The notes beneath the pieces are model-generated. The model saw only the letters and a list, made by a program, of their open reading frames with translations. It did not search any database and had not been told where the DNA came from. DNA of 64,000 bases, taken from the NCBI GenBank assembly GCA_018417955.1, contig JACTVC010000031.1, positions 124,001 to 188,000 of the forward strand, in the 5' to 3' direction. This document shows positions 1 to 11,155 of the stretch, piece after piece (positions within the stretch are counted from its first letter, which is position 1; each line of letters starts with the position of its first letter). The position numbers were made by a program, and so were the translations under genes. Source of the stretch: Laccaria trichodermophora. Its lineage: Eukaryota; Basidiomycota; Agaricomycetes; Agaricales; Hydnangiaceae.

Positions 1-75
1 ATATCGGTCAGAGTTTAACGAATGTTTGCTGTTCCCTCGCTTACCACCGTACAAATCAGCGTCGAGGTCGGACAT
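1..75 (-). CDS. Possible first exon of a leftward gene (partial)
   Basis: On the minus strand an ATG at 75-73 opens a frame reading MSDLDADLYG, followed by a GGTAAG-type donor, and the window then ends. Short acidic starts of this kind (DADLYG) occur in fungal RNA-binding proteins, but nothing downstream can be seen, so no function is given. If real, it shares the 365-bp upstream region with the PDX2-type gene that starts at 441 on the other strand. Confidence 0.3.
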   Translation of the reverse strand, partial: MSDLDADLYGGKRGNSKHSLNSDRY

Positions 76-440
76 GGTGATGGTCAAGAAGGAAAGAGAG
101 AGGTGTGACAATTTTCAACACAGTTGCCGTGATAACGAGTGACAGCGTCACGTGTGACATTGACGCTTGGACCATCTCCCTACCTCCGCAGCCTTGATAC
201 CTCCATTTTACCTGCATGAATCCTACCATTTACTCAGTGCACGATGAGCTAGATGGAGAGACGCAGGCAGGTGATTTTTTTGATTTTTTACAACCAACTT
301 TGCCTGATATTTCATAGGAATGGGCAAGCGGAACCATTCGGACCTAGGATTCCTCATAAGGTAAAGGCGCACAAGTCATCCCAAAATTTCGCCCCTCCCC
401 TTGGTTGAACAGCGATAAGGATAAGCAAGGAAGAAAGTAG
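76..440. other. Intergenic region, likely divergent promoter
   Basis: This gap lies between the possible leftward exon and the PDX2-type gene. It contains a GTGACAGCGTCACGTGTGAC palindrome-like stretch near 139-158 with a CACGTG core, the kind of E-box site bound by fungal bHLH factors. Binding is inference only. No coding sequence is seen. Confidence 0.3.
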
Positions 441-1370
441 ATGGCTCGCGACGGTCATGAGAGGGTCATTATCATTGGTATCCTAGGTATGCTCCTTGAC
501 ATCGTCTTCTTTTTCGCATGCTTAAGAATTCGACAGCCCTGCAAGGCGCATTCACGGAACACCAAACGGCACTACAGAGATTATCTCTGAATAGAACAAT
601 AGACACCATCCTCGTACGCACGGTTGAGGATCTTGATAGATGCGATGCGCTCATAATACCCGGTGGAGGTCCGTCGTACTCCTCACCCTCGATTTTTTTT
701 ATGGCGGCTAAACTAACAATCAACACAGAGAGCACGACAATCGCACTCCTCGCCCGCCTCTCCGGCGTCCTGGAACCACTCAAACTATTCGTAAAAACCA
801 ATCCAGTATGGGGAACCTGTGCCGGTGCAATCCTCCTCTCACAAGCCGTAGAAGGCGCAAAGAAAGGCGGACAAGAGCTGCTTGGAGCCATGTCCATCAC
901 AATCGCGCGGAACGGTTGGGGGTCCCAGGTACGCACCTCCCTTTCCGCCCCGTCCGTCGTTCTTCCCATTGACATAACGCGTGGGGTAGGTAGAATCCTT
1001 CGAAGCGGATCTCCATGTCCCCGGCCTACGAGACCCAGTCGTCCCATTCACAGGAATCTTCATCCGCGCTCCCGTAAGCCCTTCCCCTTCCCCTCTCTTC
1101 TTCACCCCTCTTATCCCCGTCAAGGTAATCCTCGCCCTAACACCAACACCCTCCGACCACCCCATCGTCGTCGTCGCCCACCTATCACGCGACCTCCTCC
1201 CTTCAGCCCCCTCATCGCCTGACCATTCCGCTGAGCCCAGGACATACGTGGCGGTCCGCCAAGGCCTGCATTTCCTCACTACCTTCCACCCGGAACTGAC
1301 AAACGACGATCGGTTCCATGATTATTTCGTTAGGGAGTGTGTGCTGCCGTTGTTTGTGGGTGTCAGTTGA
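441..1370 (+). CDS. PDX2: Pyridoxal 5'-phosphate synthase glutaminase subunit (PDX2/SNO/PdxT family)
   Basis: This family releases ammonia from glutamine and passes it to the PDX1/SNZ synthase in DXP-independent vitamin B6 synthesis. Five exons give a 235-residue protein, a normal family length: 441-486, 537-668, 729-928, 990-1073 and 1125-1370. All introns are 50-61 bp with GT..AG ends, and every junction keeps frame. Seen motifs: IGILALQGAFTEH at the start, PGGESTTI across the second junction, GTCAGAILLS with the nucleophile Cys, and a C-terminal TFHPELTND with the catalytic His. The start is the first ATG and fits family N termini. The gene converges on the membrane-protein gene that ends at 1627. 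The PDX1 partner is not in the window. Identification is firm; exact splice sites are by eye. Confidence 0.92.
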
Positions 1371-1626
1371 GCGGGCGTCGGTACTTGTGTATAGATGCTT
1401 TTTTTTGTTGCTCTGGAACTTGTGTTTATCGCGCGAGGTTGGAAAAACACTTTCACGCCAGCGGAGCATTCATGATTTATCTATTCATTTGTCCAATTTG
1501 GCCCAGCACTTGAACAGTTTCTCTTGGAAAGCAAGATACGTGGTCTAAATTTACTGACCAAGGGAGTATAGCAAAACAAGAAAGAAAACAAAGCAAGCAC
1601 TAGAATTGAAGGAAAGGTCCGTCATC

Positions 1627-3468
1627 TTACTCCTCTAAAACGTCACCCGACTTGTTCGAGTCATCCTGTATTAATGCCACGGATCTTGGCTCTCCAGAGC
1701 GCTCAGGATTATAATCCTGCAGTTGCAGCCTTCCAGCTGGATACCCTTCATCCCAAGGGTTCTTTGGATCGGCCACTTCGCCTTCCTTGAAAATCCCCGT
1801 CGTGTCAAGTTTGAACGCTAGCATCGTAGGGTTTGAGAACCACGAATGTCGGTAATGACTATGCCAATAGGCGAAAGCGATGCCATATAACAAGATCCCG
1901 AGATGCAACCCAGTCCAGAAGTAGACTCTCCATTTGAGAATGGTTGGATGCGAAGCGGGGACGGCAAATACCACGTTCGTCTGGCTCTCTGAACCCAGAT
2001 CACCAAGTTTAACAACCAGGTATGACCAGGCGGATTGATAGGCCCGCGAGACAAACTCTTTCACATAACTCTCCACGTAACTGTCCACACTGTTCGAAAA
2101 ATTGGATGATGAAAAATCTGTAAAGGTGGTGAGCAAAGTGCGTGATCCGACCGACGGGGCTATCGCCAGCGCCTCAACGGTCAGGGGATCTGCAACAGGG
2201 TCGAGATGTGAGGTGTATACATTTCCCTGAACAACGGCAGGCGAAACGATCATGCAGTTCCGACAAATTGCGGCACCTGCTGTATATGTCACATTTGCAA
2301 ACGCGAAGCACGAATAGTACGTTGAGTTGGCGATTGGAGTGGGGTAGAAAGTGACATTGGAGGGTATGACGTATTCGGGGTAAGTCAAGGAGCAATTTGG
2401 GCTGGGTGCAGGAGACATTAGAATACTGAGAATCCGAGATTCAGATACGTTGACGGGATCTGGTAACTTGATATTAGAACCTGGACCCCAAGAAGTATCA
2501 GGAAGAAACGCAGCGAATCCCCCGTGATTGCCGTAGGGGTTGTAAACACTAGAATCATTGAGCAGTGATTTCTGTTTCCTCGTGAGGGTAGCGTCAGGAT
2601 CCGTGATGTATGTGAAGTCATCCACCCTGAAATACGGCAGACGAATGTAATCCAGCGTGGAATTAACCAGAAGATTTTGAATGGTTTGATTGTTTACCCA
2701 TTGGATGATAGCACGTCTGGTGATATTGGATGGTATGGGAAGATTGGAAAAATTTGTGTTGAGGTTTCCCCAGGAGACCAATTCTAATTCCGCTCCGCCC
2801 TCTATGGCGTCCAAAACGGAAGCGGTGTTTCGATAAAAGGAAATGTCGTCTCCGGGTTCTCCCTGCGTGATGTTCATAACGGGATAGAAACCGTCCACCA
2901 TAATGTAGGATGCTTGCCAGGTGACCGATCCCGTCAGGATAGACGGGGAAAATTCCATCCCGAAGCAAGTGAAGATAATGAGGTAGGCGAGAAAGACATT
3001 TTTTCGGTTCGCTACGTCGCGGGGCAACAGTAGCGTCGTTATCCCACCATTGACGGCTTTGAAGAAGCCAGCTATGGTAATTTCGCCCTTCTCCATGAGC
3101 ATAAAGGCATACCGCCAAAGAAGCTTGCCGGCCCAGCACGCAGCCGCCGCGCGGGTGGCGCTGGCTGCAATGCTAAGCGCGGTTGTGATGTCGGACTGCA
3201 GGGGTCTGTAGGATTTCATACCCCGAGCATAGGCCTTTACGCCATCGATGTCCGTGAACTGAGGCCAACGATGGTTGAGATTGTAGACCCTATCCGGCGA
3301 ACCGATCATAAAGAGGGTCACGAAAGCGACGAAGATGGTCATAAGCAAATGAGCGATGAAGGGCACAGCCCTCTTGTAGTAAGAAATGGAAATTATCCTG
3401 AGCACAGTATTGTGAGCTTCAACGTGACGTGGGAGAGGTGATCCTTACATGGCCTCCAGGATTTTCAT
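1627..3468 (-). CDS. Unknown fungal membrane glycoprotein
   Basis: A 592-codon open frame (3405-1627) is extended at its 5' end by a short exon at 3468-3449 (MKILEA) joined across a 51-bp intron (3448-3398), giving about 598 residues. In-frame codons continue upstream of 3468 to an AG acceptor near 3500, so a further 5' exon is possible. The protein has a hydrophobic helix near residues 20-42, a weaker one around 140-160 and a clear one near 520-545 (GLHLGILLYGIAFAYW). Between them lies a long stretch with many N-x-S/T sequons and scattered Cys, as expected for an extracellular or lumenal domain. The charged C-terminal tail is probably cytosolic. I do not recognise a named family; it resembles Agaricomycete hypothetical membrane proteins. 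No function is assigned. Confidence 0.75.
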
Positions 3469-4212
3469 TTTGCGAAATTGCGGTCCGTGTCGCGTTTCCT
3501 GCAAAAAAAAAACATCAGAAAAAACTCATTTCAAGGAACTACGGCGTTACTCAGGAAGCTAGAGCAGGGAAAAGGTGAAGAAAGTGGTCAGTGACTGCTT
3601 AGTGCTCCTTAAATACAAAAGTTCACCTGTAGTTCATCCGAATTCCTAGTATCTAACACTGCGTCTCAGCGCTCGATGATAGAAACCGGTACTACGTCGG
3701 AGGGCGCCTAATCACAAAAATAGGTCCGCAGCATGCCAGTTCATGTGACTGTTATCGCAAGAACAAGAGGAAGAAGTCCAAGTTCATAGAATTTGGAATG
3801 GAAGTTTGACCCGAGCGGGGATTGTGCGAGTCCCAAATATCCAGTTTCTGCAACATAAAACGTAACGTATAGGTGGCTTGACGACACTGCAAGGTCGTTG
3901 TTCTGCGAGCCGCCTTTCCGATGAAATGACATCCACATCTGAAAAATGAGTGTCGTGGCGTTCTTTAAAAACTGAATAAGCGCGCAGCATGCTCTGAGAT
4001 GCAAATCGGTTTGAAAATCTGGTTGATCGAGGGGGATAACCCATTGGATCTACGTGTGAGCAAGTGAATGAAGCGCCAACGTATGTGAGCTCAGCACACT
4101 GACCATGATGTTACTTAACGTTAGTTACGGGAAGTTTGCGGGAAGTTGATGAAAATTTATTCAACCCAACGTAACTCTCAAGGTCACATTGAGTGAACTT
4201 GTGAACACCAAC
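3469..4212. other. Intergenic, no supported gene
   Basis: Only short open frames with no recognisable motif and poor codon character are present. The part next to 3468 is the 5' flank of the leftward membrane-protein gene and may hold an extra non-coding or coding exon. Confidence 0.4.
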
Positions 4213-4580
4213 TGGCACCGTCATGCACACTTCAGGCCTCCTCTAAAATCAAAAGCTTGGAAGTAGGAAAAGCAAGGCAGGATGGGAAACAAACAAGTGC
4301 AACTACATGAGTAAGTTTCTTTTTTTATGTAATACACTACCAATACGCTACAGCAAAACTTCCAGCCTCACCAAGTCCCACATAAGTATACGACCGTCGA
4401 GACTTTCGTGACTGATCCATCTGATGGAAGCTTGCAGAAACCCGACGTATGACCGTTATCTCAAACCCAACTTGAACGACAGAAACCCATCGCAGATTCG
4501 CAAAATAACTGCCCAAGCGCGGGCTCATGCGAACCCCTCTTACCGAATCTAAGAATAAAGGAGAAGGCGTAAAGATTAGG
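4213..4580 (+). repeat. Relic duplicate of the carboxypeptidase 5' leader
   Basis: This stretch aligns in the same direction with 8400-8780, just upstream of the S10 carboxypeptidase start. Shared landmarks in the same order are CACCGTCATGCACAC, CATGAGTAAGT, CATCTGATGG, CCCGACGTAT, CAAACCCAACTTGAA, AATAACTGCCC, CATGCGAACCCCTC and GAATCTAAGAATAAA. Similarity stops close to where the start codon of the intact gene would be, and no carboxypeptidase coding sequence follows here. It is therefore a promoter/leader copy without its gene, left by an old duplication about 4.2 kb upstream. Confidence 0.75.
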
Positions 4581-5275
4581 TGCCCTGCGGTCACGAAACG
4601 TCGCATTTTTTGGGAGTCAATTCTACCCCTATAAGAATCTGCTGATCAGCGCTCAGCCTTGACCCGTTGACAAGCGGATTACGGAGAAGTGAAAGATCCA
4701 ACTTGTAGCGCCTAGACATTAAAGGTGCCCATGGTGTTGGACAAGTCAAGATCAACCCGTCTCAACACGCTTCGAAATCTCCAAGTTAGCCATGCCTCCG
4801 AATGGTCAGTAAGCCTTCAAGAAGCATGACTCCTTGTTCGCATTTTTGTAACGGCTTGGCGTTGGGCCTCTCAAAGGCGACAGGTCTCCTGTTTTGCTGC
4901 CCCAGCGTGGCCCACATGGGCTCGGAGATCCTCCCCGTGGTTCTCTTGTTACTGAGTTCAATTGCTTGCTCAGGTACTGTGGTATTTCGACCGACTGTTC
5001 GGTCACTCGTCACATCGGCCTGAATAGGGTGACATTTTACCCTAAAAAGGAAAAAAAAAACTCATTTTTCTCCGCTGCGCGGCGTACAACTATTACAAAA
5101 CTATATACTAAATATGCTTTTACACAACTTCTATAGGTGTCCTAACGGGATATAAATGTCAAATTATAGGAATCTAGAACTTTTTTGGCCACAATCAGGA
5201 GAGAGTTGCACTGGATGAGAGGTTGTGGAGGAGGCAAGAAGGTTGCTGCCAGATGCCATATCAACTGCTCAATGA

Positions 5276-6222
5276 CACCTTAAACAAGGGACAATCGGGC
5301 AGTTAAGCGAAGCCCTTGACGGATTCCGTGACAAAGTAATCATTTTTGCATCAGTTATGTAATTACAACAAACCAATGGGAAATTTTTTATTGTGACTGT
5401 ATGTCTGCCAATTGTTCAAAGGGGGCTGACAGAGAAAAAACAATTAATGTGCTTTTTGTTTAAATTTGCCCACAACTGTGTTACCTAGGCGAAGCTTTGC
5501 AAAAAATAAAAGTTTTTCCTATTGCCAAAGAGACAGACTGAATTGTTCCTGAAATTTGTTATGTTTACAAATTTTAATTCTTCCCAGCCTTTTGTCCTGT
5601 GGATGTACAGTCATCCACCCTCTAATGATATGCCACCCCTGTTTGATACACTTTTGACTAGCCTATATCTCACTCAATACTGCACCAATTTTTACGAAAC
5701 AAGTTGTAACATGTAGTACATGCTTATTTCTACCACTCTACAAAATTTGGATGCAATCGAGGCAGCATTGATTAAGCTGTGGAGCATTCAAAATGGACTG
5801 TTTTTCGGAAATAGCCGAAATACAGTCACACCCCTCCGTGATACACCTATAATCCTACTTTTTCTCTGTGAAATGCTGGTCAAACATTCTGAAATTTGAT
5901 ACAGTCATAGATGGGCATTTATCTGAGATTTTCATGTAGTTTTTATAGTGAAAGGTTGTGCTCAAATTTGTTGAAGCCAATTTCTCATTTTTGGTGTATC
6001 ATTAGCAGGTGGATGACTGTACCTCAAAACACATTCTAAAAATAGTAACAACATTTTTTTTACATCTGGACATCACCTTTGCACAATAGGCAAACACGCC
6101 GTCAATATAAAAATTTTCCCATAAGTCTGTGTTAATTACATAAGAGGTGCAAAAATGATTAGTTTGTCACGCAATCTGTCAAAGGCTTCGCTTAACTACC
6201 CGATTGTCCCTTGTTTAAGGTG
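5276..6222. mobile_element. CAC-type MITE with 3-bp TSD, copy 1 (nested in E1)
   Basis: The element starts CACCTTAAACAAGG and ends CCTTGTTTAAGGTG, with long inverted repeats of about 90 bp. It is flanked by TGA at 5273-5275 and TGA at 6223-6225. Length is 947 bp, of which 414 bp (412 plus a TA duplication) is a second element inserted in its middle. Removing that leaves 533 bp, against 532 bp for the second copy at 47141-47672. Termini beginning CAC with 3-bp target duplications fit the CACTA/EnSpm (CMC) superfamily. There is no coding capacity. Confidence 0.85.
5608..6019. mobile_element. TA-flanked MITE nested inside the CAC-type MITE
   Basis: The ends are CAGTCATCCACC at 5608 and GGTGGATGACTG at 6019, with inverted repeats continuing for about 28 bp. 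TA flanks both sides (5606-5607, 6020-6021). The uninterrupted copy of the host MITE near 47466-47480 shows the empty site with a single TA, which proves the insertion. Length is 412 bp and there is no transposase. It is likely a Tc1/mariner-type non-autonomous element. Confidence 0.85.
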
Positions 6223-6338
6223 TGAACACTTGTCGCTGGCCGAACACTTTCATTGCCATGTCACACAGTCATCCCGATTTCGAACATGCCTAGGCCGTCA
6301 CGCGTCACATTGGCCGAACATCAAAATACCACAGTATA

Positions 6339-6842
6339 CTGTACCATTTCGACCGAGTGTTCATGGGGTGTGACATGTGACATGTGGTGTTCACTGGCTC
6401 AGGTGTTCATGGGCCTGTGTGATGTGTGACAACCGTGAAAGTGATCACAAAAAATTGAAGTGTTCATGGAAATTTTGGGAGGTTGGGAAGTGATGAGGAC
6501 CTTTTCGTAACCATGGAAGGCAAAAATGAAATTTCTGTCGAAATTCCCGAGCCAATACTGGGCTGAGGTCATCATCAAGTGCCAACGAAGTGTGCATGTA
6601 AGCCTTACATGGGCAGGGGAAAATGGGATGACTGGGAGGACTACCGAGATGTTGCTGAGATGATACAATTGTACTAGAATGCCCTTTTTGTTTAAAAACG
6701 CACTTGGGGCCAAAAAAACTCATTTATTACACTCATTTTACCAGGTGTTCACTAGCAGGTGTGACCTGTGACAAGTACCATAAGTGTTCAGCTCAAACTT
6801 ATTTGTGATGCGTGACCTGAACACTCGGTCGAAATGGTACAG
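6339..6842. mobile_element. TA-flanked MITE E2
   Basis: The ends are CTGTACCATTTCGACCGAG at 6339 and the inverted CTCGGTCGAAATGGTACAG at 6842, a near-perfect terminal repeat of at least 24 bp with TA on both sides (6337-6338, 6843-6844). Length is 504 bp. It lies directly beside E1, separated only by TATA, as expected if E1 and E2 entered neighbouring TA sites of an original TATA. Short inner repeats of GTGTTCA and GTGTGACA types are frequent. No coding sequence is seen. Confidence 0.8.
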
Positions 6843-6844
6843 TA

Positions 6845-8399
6845 CGCAAAGTATACGTATGGGCTTCGATTTCTTTTTGATCTTCCCTCGCGCAGACAAC
6901 GGATGCTTAAATGACCACCAAGAATTGTCAATTTAGTAAGATTTCATTCATGAGTACGCCTCTTCGGCTGTGTTGAGAATGGTACCTCACATTATTTGTA
7001 GGTTCTGGAGTCAGCCTCACGAAATATGTCATAAGGTCAGTTCCAACCTTTGGCGGCGACAGTGACAATAAACGGAGCAGTGAGGGGAAGTATTATGTAT
7101 ATCAATATCCGACAGGAGTTCCACGACTGTGGGCTGCTGGCCCTCACGACAAGAGGGGGGATTACAACGGAGCGAGTAGCCCCAATCAGTGCCGGCAAAC
7201 GAGACGGTGTAATCACTAGCATCTACGTCATCGAGAACGACTGGCTCGAGTTCTTCAACGTCCAGGACAGCATCCAGAGGACGACGACATCGACTAAGCC
7301 TGCAAGTCACTTGGGAACCTAACCTCCACAAATCCCCCGCTCCTTCAGGCGTCAATCAGGCGTCAATCGGGGCAACGACGCCGCCTGCTTCTGGCATTCC
7401 CAGGGTGGGATTACTTCACGCAACATCAGTAACTGCTCAGTCTACATCGGTCAGACCGCTGATAATGTCTTCAGCCGCAAATGTTACTACCGCCCCCACC
7501 ACTTCCATCAAGAGTTCCTCCGCATCCGAACTGCTACCTTGAGAAATTCAGCCGACTAAAAATACTCCTACCCAGGATCGCGTAGACTTGAGCTCGGTGA
7601 TTAATCGCGTTTCCTGGGGGACTTTACAACAGATAACGGGACTCCTTGCGTCGCCCGATAACTTACCGATGAAGAGATGGACTTTGTCGCTTCGCTTTAC
7701 CGGCAGCGATTGCCTCCACCAGATATTGCACTCATCATATAGAATATGCTTGGCAAGGGTGAGATTGGGAATAAGGGGTGGGTCCGAGCGGTGGAATTAT
7801 TCTAAGCCTATTCAGCCGTATGCGTATGATTTTATTGATTTTGTGGGTAAGTTAGTAGCGAGCGAGTGTAGCTTCCTTAGAAGACTTGATTTTTTTTAAT
7901 GTCTAGATTTCAAGTGCAAAATTAGTGCTCTGCATCTTGCACTGGCGTGCTAACCATCAATCAATTTCTAACCTTGTTGGTCAGAATCGGAACCGCAGTG
8001 CAAACTTCCGGAAGGGTACCAAGGAGATACACATACACTACTAGTGTAGAAAATGAATCAATCTATCGGATTAACCAAGTCAATCGCTAAAACCCCTGCG
8101 TTACCAATTTGTCGGTCACGTGTTAGTACAGAATCGACAAAATCTAACGCGGCCATGAGTCACAGGAGCCGGCGACGACCAAGTAGATATTGTTTAACAT
8201 ACGTGACAGAGGCGTACTCTTAGCCTGGGATTGGATGTATAGTACAAGGGTGTGTCTCGCCACCAAAGCCAGGTCGTGTTTGGATGTATTTGGCGTATTT
8301 GACGCGCGTCGGTCACGAGTCCCAATACCAAAGTTTCAACCATTGAACCAAGAGAATCAACCAGGTTTCAACGCTTCAACGTTCAACAGTCACTAGCAC
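6845..8399. other. Gene-poor stretch, possible eroded gene
   Basis: Open frames at 7029-7355 (minus) and 7050-7322 (plus) overlap, and neither shows a motif I recognise. GC-rich, coding-like composition between about 7030 and 7550 suggests remains of a gene, but no consistent exon chain can be built. Nothing is supported between 7900 and 8399. Confidence 0.3.
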
Positions 8400-8797
8400 T
8401 GACACCGTCATGCACACGCGTTTATGCCTTCTTCTCTAGAAGCCTGAAGTAGGAAAGGGCACGAGATGGGAAAAGCAGGTGCGACGCCATGAGTAAGTCA
8501 CTTTTTGATACTAACTCGACTTCGGGCATACAGTATTTCCAGGACAAACATCAAGTCTCATGTATATGATCGCCGAAGACTTTCAGAACGATTCCGTCTG
8601 ATGGATGGTATGGCTGCAGATGCCCGACGTATCACCGTCATCTCAAACCTTGTCTCAAACCCAACTTGAATGACAAAACCCATGGCAGAATAACTGCCCG
8701 TGACCCGGCGCTTGCGGGCTCGATCGCCATGCGAACCCCTCCCATCGAATCTAAGAATAAAAGGGAAGGCGTAAACGTGGTGATTGCCTTCTCCAAA
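8400..8797 (+). promoter_or_regulatory. Carboxypeptidase leader with possible 5' intron and small upstream frame
   Basis: An ATGA is followed directly by a GTAAGT donor at 8493, a perfect TACTAAC branch site at about 8509-8515 and an acceptor CATACAG ending at 8533. This gives a 41-bp intron-like segment. Splicing it would create a short upstream frame of about 23 codons that ends before the main start at 8798. The same ATG and donor are kept in the relic copy at 4.3 kb. A regulatory role is inference. Confidence 0.35.
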
Positions 8798-11091
8798 ATG
8801 TTCGGAGCAAGGCATGTCCTGGTGGCTGCTCTTGTCGCTTTCACATCTATCATATCAACTGCCGAGGGTCGACAGATACGCAAGTCTGAACTCCAGGCAA
8901 AGCAGCTGGAAGCAGCTAAATGGTGGCAAGTGACGCCTGTGAGAAGAGCATCCAAGAATATCACATTTTCCAATCCCAGAGCTTCTGGTACGTCCATTTG
9001 TTCTCGGTTTGCCCTTCTCTAATATTAGCATTCAGAGTTTTTCGTTGATGGGAAAAGTATCCCGGAGGTCGATTTTGATGTTGGTCCTAGTTGGTCGGGT
9101 CTCTTGCCTATCAGTGGGGATAAAAACGAAACACGCAAGGTGAGGACCTGTCATCTTTTATGATTGTTCAATCTTTCTTTGAAATTTACGTTTGTGTGTT
9201 ACTGGCTAGCTCTTCTTTTGGTTTTTCCCTCCCGGCCCTCAAGGGAGTTTGGACGACCTTATCTTCTGGTTGGTTCACCATCACACTGCAAAGGTTTGTA
9301 CTCTGAGTGACTCCTCCTGTGCAGGACGAATGGTGGACCAGGATGTTCTTCCCTTGAAGGGATTCTCCAAGAGAACGGGGTACGTTGACGATGTTCTGGT
9401 ATTTGAATGTGCTAACGTCCTGTCAATTAGCCCTTTTCCTGGAGCTATGGACAAGCTAAACCTACGCCAAATCAGTACAGTTGGACGAACCTTTCCAGTG
9501 TGCTATGGGTCGAACAACCTGTTGGTACCGGATTCTCACAGGGAACTCCTAACATCAGGGTATGCCATGTCGTCATGAGATCTCGGCTAAGCTTACTTAG
9601 AAATGTATTCTAAGGACGAGGATGACCTTGCTGCTCAGCTCGTCGGGTTTCTACAACAGTTCTTGGAGGTATTCTCAGAGCTGAAAAACAAGAAGCTTTA
9701 TCTGACTGGAGAAAGCGTACGTTTAATCCGATCTCGACTTTCCAATCTGACTGACTCCGAGTCGCCGCTATAGTACGCAGGCGTTTATGTTCCTTGTAAG
9801 TTCGATGTGGTGTACTTGACATCGAAAGCTTGAAGTGTGCTAGACATTGCGAACTATATCTACGAACACCCAGGAGTGTTGGATCTTAAACTTCAGGGCA
9901 TCTGGATAGCAGATCGTGCGTGGGCTTTACAGCAACAACATGCCTTGAACGATCATCTCACGTCACCGCAGCATCCTTATCCTGGGACGTTGTCCAACTG
10001 CAGATCCCCGCGGTTGACTTTGTTCACAAATATGCAAACGTATTCGCCTTCAAGTAAGTCCTCATGTACTGGGACTTTTCTTGTCGATACCGTCTAACTT
10101 GCTTCATTCAGTCAATCCTTTATGTCGCATCTTGACAAAAAAGCCGTGGCCTGCAACTACGCCGGATACGTGGATAAACATGTAACCTATCCGCCAAACG
10201 CAGGACTCCTCCCCCTTCCAGGCGAATCAACCGAGGCAGATCCTGGTTGTGACGTCTGGGAAGAAATTTTCGACGCGGCTCTGCTCATCAACCCAGCTTT
10301 CAACATCTACCGCATCTTCGATACCTATCCTATCCTGTGGGATGTTCTTGGTTTCCCGTAAGTTCCACATGCATACTTGCTACGACGTGTAACCCTCTTT
10401 GTCGTTCAGTGGCACGTTCCCTCAAGTCCAAGTGTCTCCCGTTTACTTCGACCGACCAGACATCAAGGCGGCTATTCACGCCCCTCCCCATGTCAACTGG
10501 ACCGGTTGCTCCAACATTGACGTGTTTCCGAACGGAGACGAAAGTCCCCCACCTGCACTTTCCGTCCTGCCTAACGTCATTGAGAAGAGCAAGAGGACTG
10601 TCATTATTCATGGGCTGGCCGACTTTAGATTTATTGCCCAAGGGTGCGCTGTCCCAAATTGAATATGTCGATGGTGCTCATTGGTTTTTCTATAGGACGA
10701 GGATCGTCATACAAAAGTGAAAGTTAGCCAATATCATTTGGACAGTTATTGACTTCTTGCTTTGCTAGTATGACATGGAACGGAAAGCAAGGGTTCCAGA
10801 CACCCATTGCGACTGACACCTTCTTGGTCGATGGCGTTGGCGCGCTAGGCACGGCCCACACTGAGCGAGGTCTAACTTACTTGGAAGTCTCACTCAGCGG
10901 CCACATGTACGTTCCATCTTTATGCTGGCATTTGCGTTCTGTTGATGATCTACATCCGTTAGGGTACCACAATTTAGTCCCTTTGTAAGTGTTCCCACCT
11001 AACTCCGAGTCCGGCATTCTTACTCAAGCGCACATGTTAGGCCGCCTTCCAGTCTATGCAATTCTTAATGGGATTCCGAGATACTCCGTAA
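8798..11091 (+). CDS. Secreted serine carboxypeptidase (peptidase family S10)
   Basis: S10 enzymes remove C-terminal amino acids from peptides at acid pH, in the vacuole or outside the cell. Translation starts at 8798 with a clear signal peptide ([20 protein letters not shown]). I could thread about 15 small exons in frame. The oxyanion motif [11 protein letters not shown] spans 9325-9360. The nucleophile motif GESYAG is split by an intron exactly after the Ser codon (exon ends near 9717, resumes at 9774). GLADF near 10613-10627 has the Asp position and SGHM near 10895-10905 the catalytic His. [10 protein letters not shown] and NMTWNG are further family landmarks. The last exon ends FLMGFRDTP at 11091. 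Every junction keeps frame, so the gene looks functional. It converges on the GH85 gene with only 64 bp between stops. Confidence 0.92.
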
Positions 11092-11155
11092 CATTTAGAT
11101 ACATATCAACAAAAAAACATACATGTACGATCATAACCTCAATCCATTTATGCCA

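Larger units (their letters stand above)
4977..6334. mobile_element. TA-flanked MITE E1, host of nested insertions
   Basis: The left end begins CTGTGGTATTTCGACCGAC at 4977 and the right end finishes with the inverted ATACCACAG at 6334. TA dinucleotides flank both ends (4975-4976 and 6335-6336). After removing the element at 5276-6222 and its 3-bp target duplication, about 408 bp belong to E1 itself. No transposase frame is seen. The terminal repeats match those of the neighbouring element at 6339-6842, so the two are one family. TA target sites suggest the Tc1/mariner group. Confidence 0.7.

Noticed and set aside
4977..6842. One single large transposon with the outer TIRs only
   Set aside because: The outer ends do pair, but the inner CACAG-TATA-CTGTAC junction has complete ends of both elements, which fits two adjacent insertions better.
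7029..7355. Overlapping frames near 7.1 kb as a real gene
   Set aside because: No motif, no credible exon chain, and both strands are equally open.
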